DNA of 64,000 nt, from positions 44,908,572 through 44,972,571 of the forward strand of contig NC_060059.1 in the NCBI RefSeq assembly GCF_020283565.1, given 5' to 3'. Within the stretch, counting starts at the first letter, position 1, and each line of letters begins with the position of its first letter. The DNA is from Trifolium pratense. Lineage: Eukaryota; Streptophyta; Magnoliopsida; Fabales; Fabaceae. Below the pieces are notes generated by a model that searched no databases, was not told the origin of the DNA, and worked only from the letters and a program-made list of their open reading frames with translations. This document shows positions 39,101-50,127 of this stretch, in pieces. A program made the translations under genes and the position numbers.

Positions 39101-42100
39101 GCTTGCAGGGTTGTGGCAGACAATCAAAATGAATTACAACAAAAGAGCTACTGGATTCTGCTTGTCCTTTATTGGACAAAAACGCCAAATGTCATAGTTG
39201 AAATTCCACATTGACTACAGATATAGTCAAATATAATCAAAGTAGTTTTTATAAGGTTTGGCCAATCCTCCCTTCTTGTTTTAGCTTTTGGGGTTGAGTC
39301 AGACCGAAAGCTCAAATTCAAAGATGGTAAAAGAGTCTATCCTAAATCCATTATTGTCCCTCTAGATGTGTCTCATGATTCACATTCAGCTACGGATGCA
39401 GCCCTGAATTGAGTCATGTTGCACGACCCAGTTTCAAAAAGGCATGTTAGGATAGTTCTTTTGCATTTATATATAGAAGGGGCATTAATCAGTCAAAAAC
39501 ATATATTCCAAATAATTCTTTAACACACATTTTTGGTCCCCACTCCCTCCAACACTGGGTTTTATTATTCTTCCGGTTCCGGTCTATACAGAGTTTTGCA
39601 CCCTCTCTCCTTTCTTATCTGCTTTTGGTCCCCTTGTCTTGTTCAGGGACAATGTTGTCTCTTCTTTGATGGCCGCTTGCTCCAACCACTTGTTCTGAGT
39701 TTTTTTGTCACTCGTTTTTATATAAAAGTAAAAATTTCCTTTTTATATATTATGTATCATAATAAGATTATAAGATTCAACTCGCGATTTGGAAAATAAG
39801 TTTTCCGATTCACGATTCGAATCTTCATTTGATAACCATGATTGGGACAAAAACACAATGTATGCCATCAACTACTCACCAGATTCCAAGTTCTAAAAAG
39901 TGTCATCATAATACTAGCAAAATAAGTATTCTAAATCCACTAACTTAGTTACATACCTTAAACTGGCCTTTCTTGGTCAACGAATATACTGTTTCGGGAA
40001 GTGACAATATCAATGGAATGGAAATCCTACCCACAATAAGAAATCCAAGTTAGATATTGTTATTGAAATTTGAACATCATAGAGGCCAATACATACATCA
40101 ACACAGAAGAAAACTTAAGTATCTCCATAAAACTCCCTTTGTCCCACAATGAGTATCACATTTGCATACAAAAATTATCCTAAAATAAATGTCATTTTCA
40201 ATTTTCATTGTAATATTAATTACTTTTTATTCCAATTGTATCATATAATTAGTCTTTCCATAATTTGCGTTAACTAAGCCAGTGTGACACTCATTGTAGG
40301 ATGGCGATTGTTCCTTGGAAAGCACTTGCCTGTTGCTATCTAAAAAGGATAATGATTCAACTTGATTGAAGAAGTCCTTGGCATCTCCTGGGATTCCAAT
40401 GCTGAGGAAAAATTTTGCTAAACCCAATATTGTATCCCCTGGAAGCTGGAAAATGCAAAGCCAAGACATCAACATCAAATTCTAACATATTGAAAAATTA
40501 AATAGCAATTCCTCATTCCTTACTCACATTTATTTTCCCAGAAGTTACTGCAGCAAACGCATTAACCCCTCGAACAACAGAAGAGGTTGTAGAAAGAGAA
40601 CCTTGAGGCTCAGATCCTCTAACAAATTTCTCATCAAAATAAAATGCTCCATCATCTGAAATATAACATGTTAAACTTAGTCCAATACGATAAGGGCTAA
40701 AGGCAGGACAGTTCGTGCGATACACAAATTTTAGGGGAAAATATATTTAGGTGGAATAGGGAAAAGAGCATTTTTAATGCACAAGTGCTTCAAGAAAATT
40801 ATGCCACTTGTTGTCAATTGACACACTGCATGACCAAAATGCACTGCAAAATTGCATGCGTACAAAAACCTCAACCCTACAGGATAAGTAGAATTTGATT
40901 TAATGTATTTAAGATTCAAGCAACTTGAAAATGTGTACCCACTCGACTCAGGATATTTAACTTAGTTCATATAAGCAGGCGCTAAGTTTATCAATTTTTA
41001 TCAATAATAATAAAACGGTCCTGTTACATGCAACTGACGTCGGCAGTTGATCTAACATAAACCATCAATTCTAGCAGTTTCCTCTAGGGAAGCTTACACC
41101 TACAGTCCCAAACTATCGATCTTAAGGAGGTGATTGTAACTTAATCAACTTATAAACAGCCCCTCTCCAAAGAAAAAACCAAATAAGAAATCAAACGCGA
41201 TGAAACATAAAATGCACTAAGCGCCATTAACAAGAAGAAATTTTGAATACACCACTTACCAAAGAACAAATGCAACAGACACCACGGCTACTAAAGCAAT
41301 GCTAGGTAATTAGAAATATATAAATAAACATGAATAGTAATCACTTTTAAAGGGTTAAAAGCGAAGAGCTTCACATACCATACTTCTCAATGCTGTCAAA
41401 AAGCTTCACAATACCATTTTTTACTATACTGACCTGCCAATATAGAGCTAACATAAGATATTGATATAAATGCATATGTTGGCTAGATGTATCAAAAGCT
41501 AGAAAAGTATGTGTAGCATAGGCTAAAATGGATATTCAGATGTAGCAATAGCATCAGTGAGTTTAACTTCAGATTCACAATATGGTCCGTAACAAACTGT
41601 GTATAACACAATTCCGTGCATGAATTTCTGGAAAGTGTATGAAACTTATTATTCAACTTTAGAAGCTTTATAACAGTGAAGCAACCACTACAAAGATTCA
41701 GAACATTACCTTACTCTGATCAATTTCAGAAGATGCTAGTGAAATCACTCCAGAAAGACCTTCAAGAGCTAATCCTGTGAAATACAATATATGATTATAA
41801 TGTCAGTACAGATAAATGATAGAAATTTCAATCTTTTGAAGGACCACAAAATGCTCGCTTCAGCAACAAGAGTGTTGCATGTATTGGGAAAAATTAACAG
41901 CCCTTTTATTTAAGATAAAAAAAAAAAATCATTTTACTTTGTATAAGAGTTGATTATTTTTTTCAAAACGCTAATTTGTATGTTTATAATTATAAAAATC
42001 ACTTTTTAAAATTTTCTCTCACCTACCAAACCCATTCTTTCTCAGAAACTACTCAAAGTAGCTGTTTCTTATATCAGATTTCACATTTTTACATTGAAAA

Positions 42101-43977
42101 TCCTCAAAAGTGATTATTTCTCCAACAATTTTTTTTTTCCTTTCATAACGAAAGTAATAAAAGAATAACAAATGAGCTCTGAATATCAACAAATTTCCAT
42201 GCAATTTGCAAAATATTACCGGAAGCATAGGTACTAGACTCTGGATTATCGGAGCTGTAGCGCCATCTTCCATCACTTTGGCTTAGAGCCTGCCAAATTT
42301 AAAGGACGTGGAATCAAATGTGAGCATGACAGTTTCAAGTGAAATTGCAGAATGGTTGAGGTAGAAAATCGGGGAAACTAATAAAATTGGGTGCCGTACA
42401 GTTATTATACTAAATTTCCTATCACCCACATTAATGTGGCCAAGAGAGTAGTCACCAAGAAGCAACCCTAGTTTAATCTTATTTAATAGAAAACAAAATA
42501 AGTACGGACCTTAATTGAATGAAAAATGCCATTAGCATCAGTAAGAAGAACGTCAACATCAGAAGCCTGATCCTGCATACAAAGAAGGTAAGGAATGGAA
42601 TAAGGACACTAACGGAACATCACACACAGTAATTGAAGAGAAAATTAGGGTACACTCTGCATAAGCTGATAAACAACTTACAACAATAACCTATCTAGAG
42701 GAGCTTATGAAAATAACTTGAAAATAGCTTATAAACATATCAAAATCAATTTACATATGCTCTTACAAACACTAGCACAAGTGCTTATGTCATAAGATAA
42801 TTCCAAACACTAGCACAAGTGCTTATGTCATAAAATAAACCCACTTGGGGTTGGTCGAGTGGTGTTGGCTTGGGCCCTTGGAGTATGCTCCTCTCAAGGT
42901 CTCAGGTTCGATTCCCACTGGTGCCAATTTCGGTGGGCTAAGTCCATACAGAGCAAAAAAAACTCTGGCTTTAAATGGGGCCCCCGCAAGTGGGCGGTGG
43001 GATTGGTCCCCTTGGATTAGTCGGTCCTAAGGCCGGATACCAAGTTTTCAAAAAAAAAAAAAAAAAAAGATAATTCCAAATAAGCTCCTCCAAACAACCA
43101 CTAAAAAAGTAAGTAGTACTAGTAACGTGCCAAATATCTAAAATTGACATAAGAATATTTTGTATATTCAGTGAATAAGGGGTGTATCATATGAAAAAGT
43201 AAGAGAGAGATGCAGATAAATGTATTCGGTGTCTGTATTTTGGGTGTTCAAATAACAAATGGTATCAGATAAAAATCAGTGTGGGTGCTTGATATCTGTG
43301 TTCACAAAGAGTAAAGTAGAAACCAAAGATTACCTTTATAAGAACCAAACTTCCAACTGAGTAGTATATGTCAAGCAAAGTACTTGCATCATGGAGAGTG
43401 GCTTTAAGTCTTGAGGCAATATCCTTTACAAAAATAAACAACAGTGGCTTCAGTTTTCAGCAAACCAAAAGCAACCACACAAAATCCTCAACGAAACAAT
43501 AACAATAATTAATGCCAATCGAAGAAACACAGAAAATGAGTACCTTGAAAATTGTGCCATCAATATTGCATTTTAATATGCCATTAACTTTCAACGCATA
43601 GAACACATCCTTAAGAGGGGAAGAAGAGCCTAGATTTTCCAACACTTTTTTACAAGTGTCTGCGGTATCAAGAGGCTTCTTCTCAATAGCGAGAATCTCA
43701 AAAACTCTCAGTGCCTCATACGCATCTTCTAAACTGATAACACGCAACAAACACATCAATTAATTAACCTACGCGTTTAAAATCACTAGAAAACAAAATC
43801 AATTATATAAATCTCAATCTTTCCAATGTTATGTGCATAGATCAGAATTAATCGGTTAATTATCACATAATTTATATTCTGTAAAATAAAAGGATTTGAC
43901 GGAATCGATAAAAAGGAATGTAATGCAATGGATCGGAAATCGGAGTTGAGATGAGAAATGAGGGTTTAATTAGGGGT

Positions 43978-44011
<34 letters not shown>

Positions 44012-44150
44012 GTTGTGACCTTGGAGAGATTTGATTGAAGAGATTGGAAGCGGCGGATCGGTGAGAATCGGAGATTGGTTGAGGGATGGAGATGGAGAAT
44101 GGGAGAAGTAGCAGCAGGAGAAATGCTGCTCCTACTGCGGTTGTGGCCAT
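36122..44150 (-). CDS. HAP6: Ribophorin II / oligosaccharyltransferase subunit (HAP6, RPN2/Swp1 family)
   Basis: Nineteen exons join in phase to 687 residues, close to the roughly 690 of plant homologues: 44,020-44,150; 43,544-43,733; 43,334-43,423; 42,510-42,572; 42,220-42,289; 41,710-41,774; 41,379-41,433; 40,528-40,655; 40,330-40,445; 39,957-40,026; 38,718-38,822; 38,510-38,599; 38,258-38,406; 37,914-38,025; 37,752-37,835; 37,441-37,521; 37,129-37,353; 36,423-36,545; 36,122-36,238. The chosen start (44,150) gives a signal peptide, [20 protein letters not shown]; an in-frame Met lies upstream at 44,231. The lumenal part contains [40 protein letters not shown] and [20 protein letters not shown]. 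Three C-terminal membrane segments follow a [10 protein letters not shown] linker: [35 protein letters not shown] and [16 protein letters not shown]. It belongs to the ER complex that transfers glycans to asparagine; Arabidopsis HAP6 mutants affect pollen tubes. The intron after exon 9 uses a GC donor. Confidence 0.93.
39150..39480. repeat. Possible LTR-retrotransposon fragment in HAP6 intron 10
   Basis: The 1.1-kb intron between exons 10 and 11 contains a stretch with GTTGAAATTCCACATTGACTA, AAGGTTTGGCCAATCCTCCC and CTTTTGGGGTTGAGTCAGAC, motifs I associate with the start of plant LTRs. No coding region or second LTR is present, so only a fragment is called. Confidence 0.4.
40319..40329 (-). 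promoter_or_regulatory. GC-type 5' splice donor (GC-AG intron)
   Basis: On the minus strand exon 9 of HAP6 ends GATAGCAACAG and the intron begins GCAAGTGC. CAG/GCAAGT is the classical consensus for GC-AG introns. Joining here to the acceptor at 40,027 keeps the frame and gives the conserved junction SNR-ISIPL; there is no GT site nearby that would do so. Confidence 0.8.
42665..43100. mobile_element. MITE related to the STK19-intron MITE, split by a SINE (HAP6 intron 3)
   Basis: The segments 42,665-42,840 and 43,069-43,100 contain inverted versions of the motifs seen at 21,643-21,946: CACAAGTGCTTATGTCATAA, GAGCTTATGAAAATAACTTG, and at the right AATAAGCTCCTCCAAACAACC. Inside it a roughly 38-bp unit (ACACTAGCACAAGTGCTTAT plus GTCATAAGATAATTCCAA) is tandemly repeated, and the second copy is interrupted by the SINE at 42,841-43,068. 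The outer ends are not precise. Confidence 0.6.
42841..43068 (+). mobile_element. tRNA-derived SINE with poly-A tail
   Basis: About 228 bp. The 5' part has an A box (TGGTCGAGTGG, 42,852-42,862) and a B box (GGTTCGATTCC, 42,905-42,915) at RNA polymerase III spacing. The 3' part is GC-rich with GGGCCCCCGCAAGTGGGCGG and a GGTCCTAAGGCCGGAT motif, ending in a poly-A tail of about 19 bases (43,050-43,068). It is in antisense orientation within the third HAP6 intron and sits in the second copy of a small tandem repeat, so the interrupted site can be read from the first copy. Confidence 0.88.
43978..44008. repeat. Poly-G tract (31 G; poly-C in the HAP6 transcript)
   Basis: An uninterrupted run of 31 G on the plus strand lies in the first HAP6 intron, its near end 11 bases from the 5' splice junction at 44,019/44,020. 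In the pre-mRNA it is a C-run. Homopolymer length is unstable and error-prone in sequencing, so the true length may differ. Confidence 0.85.
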
Positions 44151-44231
44151 TCCTGCAGAAGAAGAAGAAAGCGATGATGGTTTAGGTAAAATGCATTCGG
44201 AAGAAGAAGAAGAAGATAAAAGAAGATGCAT

Positions 44232-44674
44232 ACGTTGGATTGAATGAGAGGAGATCGGAGAGTGTGTGGTTTGTTTCAGAACAGTAAACGCAGGCGACGA
44301 CTTGCAGTGCTACTGTAATGTAACTGGCTACTTAATTATACCGGTGTTGTTGTGTGATTTTCGTTCGATAATTTGATGGTTTAAGAGAAAATAGGACCCT
44401 CGGGTCTAATAGAATGACATTGACACCCCTGTTGTTTAAAAACTTACACTAATCTTTTATATTATAAGCTTGTATACACAAGTAAATTCTAAACCCTAAT
44501 TTGTTTTCTCTATTTTGTCTTGACTATGATTCGAACCTACAACCCTTCGATGCAAGACAATATTTCCAACCACTATGGCAAGTATACCAATTATGATTAA
44601 AATTATGTGCAATAATTGATAAGCACCATCAATTTTAAAAGTATATCATATTAAAATTATTGTTAACTATATTA
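44232..44674. other. HAP6 upstream region and start of the transposon-rich interval
   Basis: 44,232-44,340 contains GA- and CG-containing leader-like sequence of HAP6 and probably the promoter. 44,456-44,650 is one copy of a diverged direct repeat whose partner is at about 45,364-45,560. No gene is seen. Confidence 0.5.
44456..44650. repeat. Diverged direct repeat with tRNA-like motif (copy 1; copy 2 at 45,364-45,560)
   Basis: Both copies run through TTATATTATAAGCTTG, an AACCCTAA motif, a CT-rich stretch (TTTTCTCT), a TATGATTCGAACCTACA or AGGAATCAAACCTGCATCCC box and then a CAATTATGA-like end. The complement of the box resembles a tRNA B box (GGTTCGAATC), so they may be remnants of a SINE or of a transposon that carries one. 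Confidence 0.5.
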
Positions 44675-44954
44675 CTCCCTCCGTCCCAAATTATAAGGAA
44701 AATTAAAAAAATCACACTTATTAAGAAAAATTAAAATATGATAATTTGAAGTACGTTTTTGTGGGTTTTTATTGGAATAAGTTGCATAGAAAGATGTAAA
44801 AACAATTTTTATTGGTTGTTGTTTATTGAGAAAATGAGAGAGAAGAAATTTTTTATGAAAATAAGGAAAAAATATTCTTGAAAATGATTTTTTCTCTTAT
44901 AATTTGGGACAAAAAAAATGTACTTTTTTCCCTTATAATTTGGGACGGAGGGAG
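44675..44954. mobile_element. Stowaway (Tc1/mariner) MITE
   Basis: A 280-bp element with the hallmark ends CTCCCTCCGTCCCAAATTAT and the inverted ATAATTTGGGACGGAGGGAG, flanked by the TA target duplication (44,673-44,674 and 44,955-44,956). It has no coding capacity. The right arm repeats the CTTATAATTTGGGAC motif once more just inside the end. Confidence 0.95.
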
Positions 44955-44956
44955 TA

Positions 44957-46000
44957 TTTATTATCACGAAATATTTTTATGTCTTTTCTGATCAATGATT
45001 TTTTTTACTGGATCATAAATTTAGAGAATAATTATCATGTGAGATTTGAAAAGTTATTATCACGTGTAATTTGGCAAGTTATTATCAAACTCAATTCTGC
45101 TAAATCAATTTTTTTGCAATACAACCGAACACAACCATGGTCATGTCACTAATCACATTATTTATTTTGATTTTAACATTGCAGATTTAATATTAACCGA
45201 TGATCAATTGATACAATATGCACTAACAGACCAATTGTGATTTAAATTATGTCCACAAAGTGTTAAGCTCCATCAACTTTCATAGGAAAGATTTCATACG
45301 ACAATTAAGCACCATCAATTTTCATTGCACAATTTAAACAATTAAAAACCGATAATCTCTTATCTCTTATATTATAAGCTTGCTAACATAAGTTAACCCT
45401 AAACCAATTTTTTCCCCTCTCATTTTCTCTTTCTTTTTATTGCAGCTTTATATTAAAAAAATACAGATTTGTTTACGATAGGAATCAAACCTGCATCCCT
45501 TACTTACAATAAAACATTTTAACCGCTAAAACATGTGCTTCAATTATGAAAGAATTTAGGAATCCTAATATGTTAACCCTGTTTTCAATAGATTTGAACG
45601 GCAGAATTAATCACAATTTTTATTTATTTATGGATGTCTACTTAAGTTTATGTTCTTGATTGTGTCTTTAATTTTTTTTTAACCTTTAATTATCATCAAT
45701 ATTTTAACCTTTAGTTATCAACAATTTTTTTTAATAAGTAAACAAAATGATGGGGTTCCAAAATTATTTTAAAAATATATAAAATATAAAATAAGCACAT
45801 AAACAAATATAGAATAATTAGTTCATGAAATTCTCTATAATACTCTTATTGAAAATGCTCTTAGAATTTTTATATTTTATTTTTTATTGTTACATATTAC
45901 AGCTAATTAGACACATAAACCGCATTGGTCAAAGTTCTAGTTTCCCTTGAGTTTTCATCAAATACTATAACCATCTAGGGATGAGCACGGACCCGCCACC
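44957..46000. other. AT-rich intergenic DNA
   Basis: No gene was recognised. 45,364-45,560 is the second copy of the direct repeat described at 44,456. The remainder is AT-rich with no conserved motif that I could place. Confidence 0.5.
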
Positions 46001-46009
46001 CTCAATCTC

Positions 46010-46202
46010 GAGTTCAGGTTCCCACCATTTATTATCTCTCCATTTATTCTTCATTTAGAGAGAGATAGACACAATAAAAAATTAGTGGGGTCCACAAATT
46101 AGTGGGACACACTTTTAATGGGTTCCACTAATTCTTAATGTGTCTATCTCTCTCCAAATGGAGAATAAATGGAGGGATAATAAATGGAGAGAACCTGAAC
46201 TC
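46010..46202. mobile_element. 193-bp foldback MITE with 9-bp target duplication
   Basis: The element begins GAGTTCAGGTT and ends AACCTGAACTC, exact inverted ends. The arms remain inverted-complementary over about 75 bp each (CCATTTATTATCTCTCCATT against its complement; GAGAGAGATAGACACA against TGTGTCTATCTCTCTC), so nearly the whole element folds into one hairpin. It is flanked by the 9-mer CTCAATCTC (46,001-46,009 and 46,203-46,211). The 9-bp duplication suggests mobilisation by a MULE-type transposase. Confidence 0.9.
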
Positions 46203-46214
46203 CTCAATCTCGTA

Positions 46215-46944
46215 GAGTTGAGATCAGCTCCATTAGTATATCCTCTTTTTCCTCCATTAGTTGCCTAGATATGTGACATGTGGCAATAAAACAAATCAAC
46301 GGTTCAGGTTAAAAAAGACAAAAATTGAAAGAAACATGTAAACTCTTTGCTAATCATTCACCACTATCATCTCCTTACTCCTTGCTAATCACGTCCCTCT
46401 TCTTCTTCTTCCCTTACGCAATTTCACTATTAGGATTCCTTGCTAATCATTCACCGTCGTCATCTCCTTGCAACTCGCCGCTGAAATCAACTCTCCATCT
46501 GTCTCAACACCATTCTCCGCCATCACCTCTCTTTGTCAGTACCAGCACCGCTCGCTGTCACCCTCTCTATCCGTTTCGCCGTCGTCGCCGTCATTTTCAC
46601 AGTTTCAGTTTAACGGTAAATGGTGATTTGATACATTAGTGATTTGATACATTAAAATGTTAATAATTTGATACATTAGTTTCACTATAATAATTTGATA
46701 TATTAGTTTCACTATAATATTTTGTTCTTCTTCACATTCTTAGTTAAAATGTTAATAATATGTTTACAAATGTTGGTATAATATGTTATTACGATGTACA
46801 TGTTTAAAATATTGGTTTCACTATAATATTGGTTTCACTATAACATTAGTTTCACTGTAATATTGGTTTCTGCTATATACTAACATGAAGAAGACTATAC
46901 TTTTACAGATAACATGAATTCATCATCAATTCCGGTAGTCGATT
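46215..46944. repeat. Left terminal inverted repeat of the MULE
   Basis: About 730 bp, matching the right arm in inverse orientation. It includes TTGATACATTAG motifs, a run of ATTGGTTTCACTATAATATT repeats (46,800-46,870) and, at the inner end, the transposase start codons followed by unrelated sequence. This arm still has the intact, uninserted version of the site where the Helitron sits in the right arm (about 46,755-46,775). Confidence 0.9.
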
Positions 46945-47404
46945 CCGTTCTCTCTCTTTTCGATCTGCAATCTTCCACTGTTCTCTCTCTTTTCCATCTG
47001 CAATTTTTCAATCCACACTTAAGAAAATCTAGACGACATAGCATGAAGAAATTTCAACAACATTAAAAATTTGCAGCAAGAGAGCAAGAAAAAGACACGG
47101 TTACTAAGCCGCCAAAGTTTTGATACCACATGGTTTGCTCGTTGTTCCACTTCATCGCACGATGCAGCGCTCACTCTTTCTCTCCATCGCAGCTCGCCGT
47201 CATTTTCACCATTATTACCAACTTCAGTTTTAGGACAAACGAGTGCCATGAGCGATTAGGTTTCAACTTTAGGATCGTTTTTTTGTAATAATCAATTGTA
47301 GCTGTAATTTTAACTTTCAATTTTAGACTGTAATTTTAGCTTGTAATATTTCTACTACATTGTTATAATAAAGAAAAATTAACAGTTGTTATTTTTGGTG
47401 TTTT
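46945..47404. other. Non-coding core of the MULE
   Basis: About 460 bp between the left TIR and the residual transposase homology. It starts with a small duplication of TTCTCTCTCTTTT plus a GATCTGCAAT or CATCTGCAAT motif. A CT-rich part around 47,150-47,210 resembles leader sequence. The C-terminal half of a normal FAR1-type transposase is missing here, so an internal deletion probably joined unrelated sequence. Confidence 0.6.
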
Positions 47405-48730
47405 AGCATTAAAACTCTCACTTAACTGAGTAGACTTCATACTCGCTGTGAATGTTTTCCGAACATAAGTCCATGCCGATTTTTCCTTCAATTGAAAAAT
47501 CGTATGCAACCACGAACCTTCCGAAACATTATGCTCAACAAGTAAAGAACTTCATGCTTGTAAAAATTCACCTTCCTCTTCGTGTAGATCTATGCATGCT
47601 TCAAAATCCTTACCAAATTGTGAACTCTTTTGATATAGATGGTTCACATGCCTTATAGCATTTTGTCTTATATGCCAAGTGCACAGTCCATGAAATGTTT
47701 CCGGCATAACTAAAGAAACAGCTTTCGCCATTGCGGCATCTTGATCTGTTAGAATTGTTTTAGGCTTTGCTCCACCCATTGCTTTGAGAAAAGTTTCAAA
47801 TAACCACTGAAAAGAAGGGATTGTTTCATCATATAACAATGCTGCCCCAAAAATGATTGTTTGCCTGTGATTATTAAGTCCTACAAATACTCCCAATGGC
47901 CGATAATCCTTATTTGTCTTATACGTGGTATCAAAAGTGATGACATCACCAAAATACCCATAATCATTTATCACTTGTGCATCCGCCCAAAATATATTTG
48001 TTATTTCATCATCAACATCCATTTGAAAGTCATAAAAGAATGAGGGATTTTCACTTTCATGTTTGAAATACTTAATCAAGGCACCCACTTCACCAAACTT
48101 TAGTGAATGCATCCTTTTGGTTCGAAGGTAATTCTTAAGGTCTTGTTTTGTAAAACCAACTGTCTCTAACCCACCAGCTTGCTTTGATATATATATATAT
48201 TCATGTAAACCTTTTGGTCTTAATCCAGATTGATCCCCCAATACAATTTGTGTTGCTTGTGCCTCAGATATGCGCCGATGAGAGCGAATCATGTGAACAT
48301 ACTTTTGTGGCTGAAGAGGGTGGTCGTGTTTAGCTACAAAGTCAACAACCTTATATTTCCCTATCTTCCGATCAAGTCGAATAACCATACGCGCTTGGCA
48401 GTCCGTTCTAGTTTCTGCTCTATTGCGCTCCCCTGTCGGCTGACGGCTTTTGTCAACACCTCGTATATCCTCTTTGAAGCATGTGAATTTTCTTGAAGTT
48501 AAGACTCCATCCTTTTTGCTTTTGTTTACATATTCTCTGCGAATACCGAATCCAAGTTTTTTACTGTACTCATTATAAAAATCATAAGCAGCTGCCTCAG
48601 AGTCAAACTTCATTTCCAAGTGTGGTTCGCTATCGACAATACTGTCTTGCCCAGGTTGCACATTTTGTTCATGGATATTGTTCACCCATTTATCGACACA
48701 ATCGACTACCGGAATTGATGATGAATTCAT
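47405..48730 (-). pseudogene. FAR1/FHY3-type MULE transposase, nonsense-broken and 3'-truncated
   Basis: A 392-codon minus-strand frame starts at 48,730 (MNSSSIPVVD). Residues about 40-140 form a FAR1-type zinc-binding domain: FDSEAAAYDFYNEYSKKLGF, then SRKFTCFKE, TDCQARM and KHDHPL with the C, C, H, H ligands. Residues about 260-360 form the MULE transposase core: DVITFDTTYKTN, ILTDQDAAMAKA and the CxxH block HGLCTWHIRQN. The frame meets TGA at 47,552-47,554, immediately after GEFLQA, where relatives have a tryptophan. Codons beyond the stop keep the same frame and family likeness (SSLLVEHNVSEGSW, TQLSESFN) to about 47,405. This indicates a nonsense mutation followed by loss of the remainder; family proteins are about 650-850 residues. 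Related domesticated proteins are FAR1/FHY3 transcription factors, but the TIRs mark this as a transposon gene. Confidence 0.9.
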
Positions 48731-49320
48731 GTTATCTGTAAAAGTATAGTCTTCTTCATGTTAGTATATAGCAGAAACCAATATTATAGTGAAACTAATG
48801 TTATAGTGAAACCAATATTATAGTGAAACTAATATTATAGTGAAACCAATATTATAGCAGAAACCAATATTATAGTGAAACCAATATTTTAAACAAGTAC
48901 ATCGTAATAACATATTATACCAACATTTGTAAACATACTAGACCCTTACCCGTGCGATGCACGGGTGTTATTTTTTGTTTATAATATAACGTCAACTAAA
49001 AAATTTAAATAATTGAAGGAGGAATGACCTATAGTTGAAACTTGAAATAAAAAAATATCATGAACATACATTTTTTCTAGGCAATGACATACATAGTTCA
49101 TAAGTTGTTTTTTTGGTACAAACGTATTTCTTCAAGTTCTTCCAACTTTGTAACCAAAAATTAAACAAACAAATCAATTATTAAGCATAAACAGTGTCAA
49201 TTACTCGGAGAAACACAATTATACATATAGATAAAGTATATCAATCTCTAAATTAAAAGCAAAATATATATAATGCAAACATAAAAAAGTATAAATAAAT
49301 AAATAAAAAACAATACACTA

Positions 49321-49324
<4 letters not shown>

Positions 49325-49416
<92 letters not shown>
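49325..49416. repeat. (AT)n microsatellite inside the Helitron
   Basis: An unbroken AT dinucleotide run of about 92 bp. Its length is likely unstable and may be misassembled. Confidence 0.95.
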
Positions 49417-49418
<2 letters not shown>

Positions 49419-50127
49419 TCCCGTAATAGAAACTCAAAATAAACAGTAGCATATATAAAGACAATTGCATAATAGTAGTATTACATTATAAATATATAAG
49501 CAATCACACCAAGTCCTACTTCCATGATGATAGTAATATCTACCTGGACAAAAATTAAAATAAAGTATTTGTTAGATCAACCAATGTAAATATATCTACA
49601 AAACAAAAGATTTTATAGATATTCAAAGCGTATGAATTAAAACTACTGCTGTAAATATCTTGAATGCAAAGTAATTAAGAGGGGAAACAAAAATAGTTAA
49701 AATGACGAACTATTACCTAATACCATGAGCAAGCACATTAAAAAGGAACAACATGAAAAAATAAGAAGGATGAAGAGGTGAATGTGAAAGGAAGATAAAA
49801 AAAACATAGGTAAAGAAGAAAATCAATTATTTCCAAATGACTAAGGGTGGAAGGAATTTAAAAACAAACAAAGTATTTATAATGTCCACCGAAAAGATAG
49901 GTCCTTATATGAAATTAAATTTTTACAACTTTTCATTGCTTAAAAAAACTTTTCATTGGAAACCATTAAATTTCTTGGTAATTAAAATGTGCATATGAAA
50001 AGGATAATGGTGTATGAATAGAAATGAAAAGTCATATGAATGCTTCAAATTAAATGTGGCATATGACAAATTATTAGAATAAATGTGGCATGTGGCTAAA
50101 TAAACAATTAATTACAATTGTTAATTT

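Noticed and set aside
44150..44231. Upstream in-frame Met for HAP6 (44,231) giving a serine-rich extension
   Set aside because: The extension would bury the clear signal peptide behind a run of serines. The ATG at 44,150 places the hydrophobic segment at the N-terminus as required for ER entry. The longer form is not excluded.
46325..46639. Open frame in the left MULE arm, with a near-identical one on the other strand at 50,615-50,914
   Set aside because: Both are in the terminal inverted repeats, with low-complexity S/P/L/F-rich translations and no domain; they are likely leader sequence of the transposon.
48230..48741. Plus-strand open frames opposite the MULE transposase
   Set aside because: They are antisense shadows of the conserved transposase frame.
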